Shown piece after piece: positions 9,021-17,541 of a stretch of DNA of 64,000 nucleotides. Source of the stretch: Adiantum capillus-veneris (lineage: Eukaryota > Streptophyta > Polypodiopsida > Polypodiales > Pteridaceae); the NCBI GenBank assembly GCA_014529385.2, contig CM043955.1, forward strand, positions 151,355,640 to 151,419,639, read 5' to 3'. Position 1 is the stretch's first letter, and every line of letters begins with the position of its first letter. Made by a program: the position numbers and the translations under genes. A model generated the notes under the pieces. The model ran no database searches, was not told the DNA's origin, and worked only from the letters and a program-made list of their open reading frames with translations.

Positions 9021-11778
9021 CTTAGTCTAGACGAGCCTTCTTAGTCCCAAGATTAGTTAAGGTAAAATGTTAGCAGATAGACAAGCTCTTCCATTGTGCG
9101 ACTTTGGCGGCTTCAAATTGATGTTGTTGGTGAAGGAGAACAAGTCCAAATGCCTTGAAATTTGGTGTGGTGTATGCTCACAAGGCATGTAAGGTCACTC
9201 TATAAGCCCAGGCTCAAAATCTGTTCATTTGCAGCTTTTGCTCAGTCTATCGCGATAGACTAATCTTTTTTTGACCAAGGTCCTATTTTGCAGTTGTGCC
9301 TCCACCAATTGGTTTCCGATACCTAGTACATGATCTGATCCCATTTTCACCTCAAATGAATGCGAAATGACCCCTTTTTGGATCAACTCCCCATTTTCTT
9401 GATTCCTTCCAAAGAGATGTTGGTCTATCTCCTTCATTTTGTGTTGTTTTGGGCTCAAACTTACTGGGTGGTCCTCTTGCATCATGTTGAAGACAATTGA
9501 TAGTTCAAATTTTTGATAAGATGGTCCAATATCCCTCTGCTTAGACTATTGCGATAGACTGGTACTTAGTGCCAATTTGTCATTTTTTGGCTCTGTGACC
9601 ATCTGTCTGCCTTCTCCCAGTTGATGCAAGGTTTCTTGACCCCTCACATGAGAATTTTACCTGTCTGCCCTTGAGATGTCCTGTTCTGACTCTGAGTTGT
9701 CTGCATGTCTTTCTCAGATTGCCATATGAGTCCATCTTGTCACCTAATTTGGTGTACGGCCTTCATGTGCTTCCCCAAGTCTAGCTTGTAAAAATTTTGA
9801 AAAGTCTTTCCCCCAATAATTGGTGTAGCAAGTCTATCGCGATAGGCTAAGTTGTTTGGCCAGAAAAGATCCTTCTTGCACTTTGACTTGATATTGGTGG
9901 TTAATAATCCTTGTTAGCACCCCTCATAAAGCTAAAGTCAAAATTTCACTTGTCTAAGTGTAAATTCAAGTCTATCGCGATAGACTTGCTCTTGGTCATT
10001 TTTACCATTTTTTTCTTGATGTTAGTTGACCATCATGGTTTTAATAGGCCCTCCTAGACACACACATCAAGTTTTAATCAATTTAGCAGAGTGTACTCCC
10101 TAATTGCAGCACTTAGCTGGTCCTGGTGTCGAAGTAGACCACTTAGGTGATGGTCGCGGTTCCTTTTGGTCATTGTATGATTCGAGCTGTCTTTTATTTC
10201 CTTTTGACCTTCCATCCAAGTAGTCAGTTGTTGTTTTGGTGTTTACAACACCAAGAACGATCATTTGGACATCCTTCTGGTCTGTTGCCGGCATTTGCCC
10301 TAGTGGAAGAGCTTTTTTCCCGAGTGGACACATTTTATCTCGTAGTTGACCTCTTTTGGATGTACCTTGTTGAATTTGGTGTCATTTTGTCACTTGGTCG
10401 GCCCGTTAGAGTATCGTGACGCTTTGTGCAGTTTTCGTCCGATAGGGACTTTAGGCTCCGATTTGACGAACTTTTTCATAGTCTAACCCTTCAGTCGGTT
10501 TGTCGAGGTTATTGACTTGCTGTCTATGAATTTTGGCTCATTTCCGATCACCTTGGTTCATTTGCCCTTTGCTGGTCCTGTGAAATTAGGGTTTTCTGAG
10601 CGGCTTCCTTCGCGCTTCCCGAGGTCATAGGCTCGATCCCTAAGCTATAGGAATTGTGCCTTTCAATTTTGGTTCCATTTGGTGGCCTCTAGGTCTCCCT
10701 AACAACCATTCTACCGTATGTGTGCACAGGTTGTGATTGTGATGCCGGCGAGGTTTTGCGACTAATTGAAGCAAACAACACTTAGAGTCAGTGTTGACGA
10801 GCATACCTCTCATATTTGATGTCGATCTGGTGACCGTGCGCGATGGATGAGCTCCTGGAAGTCTCAACTGCTGTAGGGAGCTCTCTCTCTCTCTCACTAT
10901 GGAAAATGACTCAAATGAGAGATTTCTAGCCTAGCTTCTCTATATGTAATCGAGACTCCGACACGAAATTTTCTCATCTTTTACCTGTGGCCATAACTTT
11001 TTGCGAGATGCGGTTTAGGCTTGCAAATTTCTTGATTTGGACTTCGGTTGCTCCAGTTTTACCATTTTTGTAGATTTCTCCTGTTGGAGGTCCCTTCATG
11101 ACAGTGGTCGTTTTGCCCGGTCACCTTTGCAGTCCCTATTTTTTTTGTGTCTTCTTTACCTTGCTCGGATCAGGCGTCTCTTCTTCTGTGTTTCCATCTG
11201 GATTACGGACTTTTTTCTATAATTTTTGCTAGAAAATGGCTAAAATAAAGCAAATAAATCCCAAAATAACCCGAAAATAGCAATTCTAACTTAGAAAAAT
11301 ACCAATGAAAAGCAAAACACTTTGTAGCTCACTTTTCTCTCGTCTATGTACAATCTCGCTCATTATCGTCAACCTTGGCCTATTTTTTGCTGTTTTTAAA
11401 CAGCTTTTGGCCAGATTTGACTCTCTTTATAGTCTATACACATCCCTAGGGGCTCATGAATGATGATTTGGTCCCCAATTCAGTTTAATTACGAGGGCAT
11501 ATTCTTTTTTCCGAAAATCACACAATAAAACGCAAAAATGGTTGAAAAATTGCTCACAAACATTGCCCTCTAATATATGACATGAGTCCCCATTTGGAAT
11601 GCCTCCTCCCTTCCTAGTTGGAGTCCTCCCGGACGACAGGGTATCGTCAAGGGTATGTGCTGTGCATGGGTTTGAACTCGTGCTAATGCAGGCCTCGTAA
11701 TATGGCCCTATATGCATGTGCAGTCAATGCATGTAGAAAGAATTTATGCGGTGCAGGAGGAAGGTATAAGCGATTCGC
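9021..11778. mobile_element. Non-coding flank of element C, 2.7 kb
   Basis: No reading frame here shows a family resemblance. The left third (9148-9990) is an array of palindrome-bearing repeats like those in the leader of element C. The middle and right parts show scattered pyrimidine-rich tracts such as (CT)n at 10877 and a purine-rich minus-strand run near 11596-11615 that could be the polypurine tract of element C. I did not find a second copy of the 930-bp LTR, so the 3' end of element C is missing, replaced or too diverged for me to see. Homology to gypsy RT stops at 9020. Confidence 0.5.
9148..9990. repeat. Palindrome-bearing ~298-bp repeats, left array
   Basis: The 18-bp perfect palindrome AGTCTATCGCGATAGACT occurs at 9244 and 9969, with variants at 9543 and 9831. 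Spacing is 299, 288 and 138 bases. The motif AAATGCCTTGAAaTTTGGTGTG lies 96 bases before the palindrome at 9244, exactly as it does before the palindrome at 22050 in the leader of element C, so the two arrays are homologous and in the same orientation. Confidence 0.8.
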
Positions 11779-12538
11779 TTATTGGCATTTGTCGTTGAGG
11801 CTTCCTGTGGTAGCTTGAGTTGGTTGGCAGATTTTCTTTGCAAGGAGTAGTTGTAGATCTACTGCTCTTTGTTTGATTGTTTTCGACTGGTTTTGATTTG
11901 GCGTGTGTGGTTCCTTTGAAGTCGATATTGTCATAGCTGGTGGAACATTCTCTTTTTCTGCTTTGATGACTTGGGTCTTATAGATCCTTATAGTTTTTGT
12001 TGTTGATTCTGTTTGTTTCCTCGTGCTGTTTGCATGATGTGGCTTGACCTTGACAGTTGTAGACAACTGCTCGTTTGTCATCTTTGGCCGCCCTTCTTGT
12101 GTTGTTGGCTCGTTTTGAATTGGCAATTTTGGCTGCCATACCAATATAGTCCGTTGCGTATTTGACAGATTGACTATGTTTCTTTGAAGTTTTGCTGGCT
12201 TTCGGTGTTTTGTCTGTTCTTCTGACTCCTTTTTTATAGGAATTAGGCTATCGTGCCTTACCCAAACTTTGTATTTCCTCTTTTGATGTAATTGGGCCTC
12301 GGTCAGCTCTGTACGCCGTACCCAAACTTGCCTGGTTCCCTGCATGGTTGCTGATTTTTGATAAGACGTTGCTGGACTTGTAAACTTTGTTTGTTGCTGG
12401 GCAGATCTTTGCGGTTGTATTGACTTTTGTTTCCTCCTTGACATGAATTGGTTATATGATAAGAAGGATTCTGAACATTTTTCCTTTCTGAACAGTGCCT
12501 CATTAGTATCCAATTCAATGAATACCCTGTTAGCTTAC
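11779..12538 (-). CDS. Basic, Gln/Thr-rich tail frame after the integrase of element C
   Basis: The frame holds about 250 codons with MDTNEALFRKEK near its start at 12513. It is rich in Lys, Gln and Thr, and has repeats of the type RQVWVRRTEL / KYKVWVRHDS / RTILVWQPKL. I recognise no family. It lies one base out of frame with the preceding integrase-protease frame. A frameshift near 12540 probably separated it from the second retropepsin-like domain, whose C-terminal part would continue here. It may be a nucleic-acid-binding extension of the polyprotein. Confidence 0.5.
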
Positions 12539-12574
12539 ATCCATGACACTGCTAGGATACACGGCGTTGCTGAT

Positions 12575-13897
12575 CTACTTGGTGGCAGTACATGGAATTT
12601 TGTAGTGTACGGGTGTGCCTGCTACTTTCAACCGGTGTGTCTCTGGGATCGTCTTCATTGGTCCAAGTTTCTGAAAGAGCTCAAAGCTGATGACACTCAT
12701 TTTTGCTCCAGTGTCAAGCAATGTATAGATTTCAACTGGTTTTGTGCCTGCATAAGCTTTTATGTAAGGACTACACCATGTATCTTCCAAGTCGTTGATG
12801 ATGCTATCGTCCTGAGCCCTAAGGTCTGTCATGGTCTTTTCTGATTCGTCGCTTTGTATATCCGCTTCAATTGTTTGGGATGTTGAAAGAGGATATTCGT
12901 CGGTCATCATTGGGGTGACCATGTTTATTGTCCTGAGAAACTGTCTTCGTTTAGCAATCCGTTCCTTTGCTTCTTGTTGTGCCTGGTCCTGAATTCTTTG
13001 TTGTTCCTGTCTATAGGTTTTTTCATAATGCAGTTGAAACAACATTTCCGGTGTTAAAGGTAGATGATATTTTTTTAAACGACACCTACTAATCCAGTTC
13101 GGCATTTCTTTTCCATCTAGTGTCGACAGTTTTACTTCTCCGATGGACGATATTTCTTGGATCAAATAAGGCCCCATTCCCCTTTTCTTTAGCTTTTTGG
13201 CATGCTGTTTAAGGGCGTATACCAAGACATAGTCTCCCGTTTTAAAGTCCTTGTTCTTGACATGTTTGTCAAAAAACTCTTTCTGTTGTCTTTTTTTTGC
13301 ATATATGGCCGCTACAGCATTGAGTCGTAACTCATCTAATTTTTCAAGGTCCTCTAACCGTTCGGAAAGTTCATGCCCCGTCCAGTCCAATTGTTTGTCT
13401 ACCCTTAGTGTGGGGATTAAAAAGTCAATAGGCAATATTGCATTTAACCCATATACCATATTAAATGGTGTAGCATTGAGTGTTGTTTTATATGCAACTC
13501 GATAAGCCCACAATGCCGAATAGAGCATTTGATCCCAATCTGTTCTTGTTTCACTAACCAGTCTCGTAAGAACCGTGCACAATATTTTGTTGGTCGCTTC
13601 CGCTTGGCCATTGGCTTGTGGATGATAGGATGCAGATTTGCGATAAATTACCATAAACTCATTTAAGAGATGTTGGATAACTTCATTTACAAAGTGTGTC
13701 CCTCTATCACTCACCAACTCGATTGGAAGGCCATAACGTGTAAACACATATTCATATAAGAATTGTGCCGTGGTTCTAGCGTCTGCTTTCGTTGTGGCTT
13801 TTGCTTCCACCCATTTGGTCATGTAGTTCGTGGCTACTATGATATATTGTGCTTGTGAACGATACGCTGGTGGAGTGATAGGACCAACAAAGTCCAA
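12575..13897 (-). CDS. Element C integrase core and C-terminal domain fused to a second retropepsin-like domain
   Basis: The frame opens in the integrase core. The three acidic sites are visible in MDFVGPIT, LVSDRGTHF and QANGQAEATNK (residues 2, ~65 and ~100). Next come a C-terminal region (FFDKHVKNKDFKTGDYVLVY, ~210-230; MGPYLIQEI) and a basic coiled stretch (~290-320). Near residues 380-440 lies a retropepsin-like segment with LLDTGAKMSVISFELFQKLG, where DTGA is the usual aspartic protease motif. The normal protease of this element lies 4.9 kb upstream (DSGAS), so this would be a second one. The frame stops at 12575, and the protease fold probably continues after a frameshift in 11779-12538. 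A protease domain after integrase is not the standard gypsy order. Confidence 0.75.
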   Translation of the reverse strand: MDFVGPITPPAYRSQAQYIIVATNYMTKWVEAKATTKADARTTAQFLYEYVFTRYGLPIELVSDRGTHFVNEVIQHLLNEFMVIYRKSASYHPQANGQAEATNKILCTVLTRLVSETRTDWDQMLYSALWAYRVAYKTTLNATPFNMVYGLNAILPIDFLIPTLRVDKQLDWTGHELSERLEDLEKLDELRLNAVAAIYAKKRQQKEFFDKHVKNKDFKTGDYVLVYALKQHAKKLKKRGMGPYLIQEISSIGEVKLSTLDGKEMPNWISRCRLKKYHLPLTPEMLFQLHYEKTYRQEQQRIQDQAQQEAKERIAKRRQFLRTINMVTPMMTDEYPLSTSQTIEADIQSDESEKTMTDLRAQDDSIINDLEDTWCSPYIKAYAGTKPVEIYTLLDTGAKMSVISFELFQKLGPMKTIPETHRLKVAGTPVHYKIPCTATK

Positions 13898-13915
13898 TCC
13901 CCATTTAGCGAATGC

Positions 13916-15286
13916 TCAAGCACTCATCATTGGTCTTAAGGGCATTTCGTCTCTTTTAACTGGTACCTTAGTGCGTTGACATTCATCACACCTTTTCACG
14001 AATTCTGCTGTATCTTGAATCATGGTCGGCCACCATATACCTGCAACCATAATGATTTTTATGGTTCTCTCTATTGAAAAATAACCTCCTGCTATGCCTG
14101 CATGAGCTTGTTCCAATAGTGGAAAGTAGTCATTTTCATGAGGAACTAATCTCAGCTGGTCATCAGTTCCTCTTTTATACAATTGGTCACTAATGAGGGT
14201 ATACCTATTCGCTTCGATTTGTAGAGCCTTTTGTCTGGCTTTAGACCAATCTTCTTGCAGCTCCTTATTAGTCAAATATTCCACAATAGCATGACTCCAT
14301 GCGGGTGCTACTGTCACTTGGTATAATATGGCATAATCCACAATGGTATTGGATGTGCAAAAGTCACATTTCTTGATGTAATTTGCTACATCGCCTGCCA
14401 TTCTTGGCCAATACACTCCAAGTCTTCTTAATTGTTCATACATCATTTGATTTCCTCTATGGAATCCCCCTGTTTGTGTATGGACCTCCTCTAGATACGC
14501 TTCGTACTCCTCTGGGCCTATACACAACCTTAGAATCCCATCGTTTCCATGATGGTACATTCTTCCCGTAAGCATTGTGTAATTTCGTGCTTGTCTAATG
14601 TCTTCCACCGTGTGTTTGTCGTCAAGATTCATTCTATATGTCAGCAACGGAATAATTTGTTCTGACCATTTCGGTACCATTTCTATATTAAACAGGTATG
14701 CGTCTAGGAGATCATCATCTACCCCAGTAGCATTTTCACCATGTAGTAGTCGAGAAAGGTGGTCTGTTCTTTGATGCGTTTTTCCTTTCTTAACTACTAC
14801 CATAAAATCAAACTCCAGTAACACATTGAACCATCTCACAATTCGTCCCGTGTTACAAGGTTTGTTTACTAAGTATAAGAGTGCCTGATGATCCACAAAG
14901 AATGTGAATTTGTTCGCGAGTAAGTAATGCCGAAATTTCTTTAATGCATATATCATACCCAATCCTTCTCTTTCAGTGGTAGTATAATTCTTTTCTGCAC
15001 TGTTGAGTTGTCTACTAGCATAACTGATTGGAAAGTCCGTCTTACCCTCATCTAGTTGTGCTAATATACAACCTATTGCAAATGCCGAAGCATCTACATG
15101 TACATGAAAGATCTTTGACCAATCTGGTGCTTTTAGAATTGGTGCAGATACCAGTGCATCTTTTAGTTTCTGGAATGACTCCTCACATTCATTGGTCCAA
15201 ATAAAGAGCGTGATTAGACTATACAAGGGTTTTGCTATTACAGCGTACATGTAGATAAAACGTCGGTAGTATCCATAATGTCCCAT
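13916..15286 (-). CDS. Element C RT thumb, RNase H and two tandem integrase zinc-binding modules
   Basis: The frame starts at the RT end (GYYRRFI), then RNase H with VHVDASAFAIGCILAQ (~60-75), YTTTEREGLGMIYAL and HQALLYLVN. After DHLSRLL two similar blocks follow. The first (about residues 205-310) has LYxHGxDGxLRLC-like sequence, HTQTGGFHRG and CDFC. The second (about 355-450) has LYKRGTDDQLRLV, HAGIAGGYFS and CDECQR. Each looks like the HHCC zinc-binding module that normally occurs once before the integrase core, but the second His of the second copy appears to be replaced by Tyr (GGYFS for GGHxS). The frame overlaps the RT frame by 49 bases in another phase, so a frameshift lies near 15240-15286, and it ends just before the integrase frame. 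Confidence 0.8.
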   Translation of the reverse strand: MGHYGYYRRFIYMYAVIAKPLYSLITLFIWTNECEESFQKLKDALVSAPILKAPDWSKIFHVHVDASAFAIGCILAQLDEGKTDFPISYASRQLNSAEKNYTTTEREGLGMIYALKKFRHYLLANKFTFFVDHQALLYLVNKPCNTGRIVRWFNVLLEFDFMVVVKKGKTHQRTDHLSRLLHGENATGVDDDLLDAYLFNIEMVPKWSEQIIPLLTYRMNLDDKHTVEDIRQARNYTMLTGRMYHHGNDGILRLCIGPEEYEAYLEEVHTQTGGFHRGNQMMYEQLRRLGVYWPRMAGDVANYIKKCDFCTSNTIVDYAILYQVTVAPAWSHAIVEYLTNKELQEDWSKARQKALQIEANRYTLISDQLYKRGTDDQLRLVPHENDYFPLLEQAHAGIAGGYFSIERTIKIIMVAGIWWPTMIQDTAEFVKRCDECQRTKVPVKRDEMPLRPMMSA

Positions 15287-17106
15287 AATGATTGTACCTC
15301 TTGTACAGTGTTTGGTCTTGGCAATTCTATGATCACCTTTACCTTGTCTTCATCAGTGGTAATTCCATTAGCCGACACTATGTGGCCTAAGATTTTACCT
15401 TGTTGTACCATGAATACACATTTTTCTGGGTTGAGGCAAATCCTATATGTTCTGCATTTTTCGAATACCTTTCTCAGATGATCTATATGGTCTTCTCTCA
15501 ATAGAGAATAGACACACAAGTCGTCCATGTAAATATCCAAGAATTTTCGCAAGTATTCTTTAAAAGCGTGTGTCATTAATCTCTGAAATGTGGCTGGAGC
15601 ATTGGTCAAGCCAAATGGCATTACCCTAAACGCATATATGCCCCATTCTGTTGCAAATGCTGTTTTGTATTGATCTTTTAGTTTGACCCCCAATTGGTTA
15701 TAACCAGAGAATCCGTCCATAAGGCTATAGGCTTGCTTGCCTGCCACTCGTTCCAGGACATGTTCAGTGATAGGAAGAGGGTAGTTGTCCCTTATCGTGG
15801 CTGCGTTTACCTTCTTGAGATTTACACACACTCGTAATTTCCCATTTTTCTTGGGTACCACCACTATCGGGGACACCTTGTCCGGGTGCTTTATCTCATA
15901 AATAAATTCAGCCGCCATAAGTTTGTCTATCTCCTTTTTTATCCTTTTGGCGAATGTCTCATTATACGTGTATGGACGTTGTTTGCTTGGCTTTGCATCA
16001 GACTTCAGAGGGATTGAATGTTCACAAATGTTAGGATCCACTCCCTTCAAATCTTTGTACGACCATGCAAATACATCTCGAAATTCCTTAAGTGTTTTGA
16101 TCAGTAAGTCCTCTTCTTCTCGACTTAGATCTGTGGCAATGTAAGCAGGTCGAGGATTTTCTCCTGGTTCTGCTAAGTCTATTTTCTTGGCGTTCTCTGG
16201 TCCATCGTAGGATTCGTTTGATTTAGGCTCCCTCATTGGTTGCTGAACCACCAATCTTCTTTCTTGAATGGTGTACTTACAATAGTGAGGAGGTACATCT
16301 ATCTTTTTACTCCCATCACTCTCGTTCGTTCCATCGCTATTTTCCATTTCAGTTGTCCATGCATTTTTCGTTTTTTGTTTCAACTCATTGTATTTCGTTT
16401 TCCTTTCAATTTTCGTTTTTATTGGGCTACCACAGACATTCAGTTTTTTTGTTGTAACTCTTTTTTTTGGTTTGTTGCTTTTCTTAGGTTTCAACAGTCT
16501 GGATTTAAATCCTGAGTCAACAACCTTAAGAAATCTTCCTGACACTTTATCCTTAGCACAATGAACAACATGAATGTTCATAAGGAAATGTGTCTTACCT
16601 TTAAACTCCGGCATGGGTCTCAGCCTGGTTGGTGGACTGATATGGTGCCGTTTACTCTTGTATCTTTTTTGGCGTCTCTCATTTTGGTTTGGGAAATTGT
16701 AGAAGACGTCATTGTCTTTATCTCGATTGTCATCTTCCTCCGTATTTTCCGACTTCTCGTCATCCGCGTTATCCTTGTTTTCACTCCGATCAGAAGAATC
16801 ATAAAATTCTTCTCCCTCCTGCTTGATTTCTTTAGTGGGGATGTCCACATAGCCCACTATCTTAATCTCAAGTTTCGTTTCTGTTTTATTGGTCTTCATA
16901 TTCTCAGTATCTCCATCGTTCTCATCCTCCTCCACAATTTTGCTCAACATGTAGTATGGTATGATATCGTAGCCATTCTTATCACAAAATTTGGTGGGAG
17001 TGACTTCATTGACGCATACATCCAATGTAGCCAAAATTTGAGACCATTTTAGGGGTTCGAGCTTCTCTTCAGGAAAAGGTTCTCGTATATAGGCATCGTC
17101 TTCCAA
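15238..17106 (-). CDS. Element C reverse transcriptase
   Basis: The 622-codon frame begins with a long linker (residues 1-310) that carries acidic and Lys-rich stretches. The RT domain follows: RVCVNLKKVNAATIRDNYPL, LMDGFSGYNQ, MPFGLTNAPATFQRLM and active site IYMDDLCVYS (near 15530), then CFxMVQQGKILGHIVS-like sequence. The DGFSGYNQ form with a Gly-Tyr turn is typical of non-chromoviral gypsy elements (Tat/Athila side). The upstream protease piece is in the same phase, separated by one TGA near 17191, so gag, protease and RT once formed one frame. It needs the 3' neighbour frames for a complete pol. Confidence 0.85.
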   Translation of the reverse strand: MEDDAYIREPFPEEKLEPLKWSQILATLDVCVNEVTPTKFCDKNGYDIIPYYMLSKIVEEDENDGDTENMKTNKTETKLEIKIVGYVDIPTKEIKQEGEEFYDSSDRSENKDNADDEKSENTEEDDNRDKDNDVFYNFPNQNERRQKRYKSKRHHISPPTRLRPMPEFKGKTHFLMNIHVVHCAKDKVSGRFLKVVDSGFKSRLLKPKKSNKPKKRVTTKKLNVCGSPIKTKIERKTKYNELKQKTKNAWTTEMENSDGTNESDGSKKIDVPPHYCKYTIQERRLVVQQPMREPKSNESYDGPENAKKIDLAEPGENPRPAYIATDLSREEEDLLIKTLKEFRDVFAWSYKDLKGVDPNICEHSIPLKSDAKPSKQRPYTYNETFAKRIKKEIDKLMAAEFIYEIKHPDKVSPIVVVPKKNGKLRVCVNLKKVNAATIRDNYPLPITEHVLERVAGKQAYSLMDGFSGYNQLGVKLKDQYKTAFATEWGIYAFRVMPFGLTNAPATFQRLMTHAFKEYLRKFLDIYMDDLCVYSLLREDHIDHLRKVFEKCRTYRICLNPEKCVFMVQQGKILGHIVSANGITTDEDKVKVIIELPRPNTVQEVQSLWDIMDTTDVLSTCTL

Positions 17107-17190
17107 GACCCTCTCCAGTGTCCTTTGATTGTTGTCAAATTCACTACATTGAGATTCCCTGCACGTCCATATCTCCTTTTTCTTACAAAG

Positions 17191-17541
17191 TCACGCTGGG
17201 ACTTCTGATCCACTAATGGTGGCTGAGTCAAATTCTTCCATAGGGGTTCTCGTGACATCATGGTAGCTATGTTTTTTCATGTTTACGCGTGTAGTAGTTT
17301 CAGCATGTCTTAGGTACCCCCAGTCCTGCACCATTTTGAGTTGCCTCATGAACGGCCTACCAAGGATAATTTCATAGTTGTTGTTCTTGCCGAAATCTAC
17401 TATGGCAAAGGTATGTTCGTACTCTATGCCACAGGAAGATACCACAATTGCCTCAAGCAATCCTATAGGCCTTTCTATGTGTCCATCCGCCAGTTGCAAT
17501 TTCATTCTAGTTGTTCGTATTGCTGGTTTTCCCCATTTTTC
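17191..17541 (-). pseudogene. C-terminal half of the element C protease
   Basis: This is in the same phase as the gag frame and directly follows its TAG stop at 17542. It contains GRPFMRQLKMVQDWG and NNYEIILGRPF, the C-terminal retropepsin strand that follows the DSGAS site located just upstream at about 17575. It ends at TGA (17191) in phase with RT. The in-frame stop cuts the protease fold in two, and only readthrough or reversion would give a whole enzyme. Confidence 0.75.

Noticed and set aside
9244-9986. Possible CRISPR-like array from the recurring palindrome
   Set aside because: Spacing is ~300 bp with related (not unique) spacers, the host is a plant, and there are no cas genes; it is a tandem-repeat leader.
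10100-10419. Short overlapping frames on both strands in the flank of element C
   Set aside because: Below 90 codons, no domain, and in a stretch that looks untranslated.
16561-17052. 163-codon plus-strand hydrophobic frame
   Set aside because: Antisense shadow of the Lys/Glu-rich linker of the element C pol; the hydrophobic codons come from complementing AAA/GAA-rich sequence.
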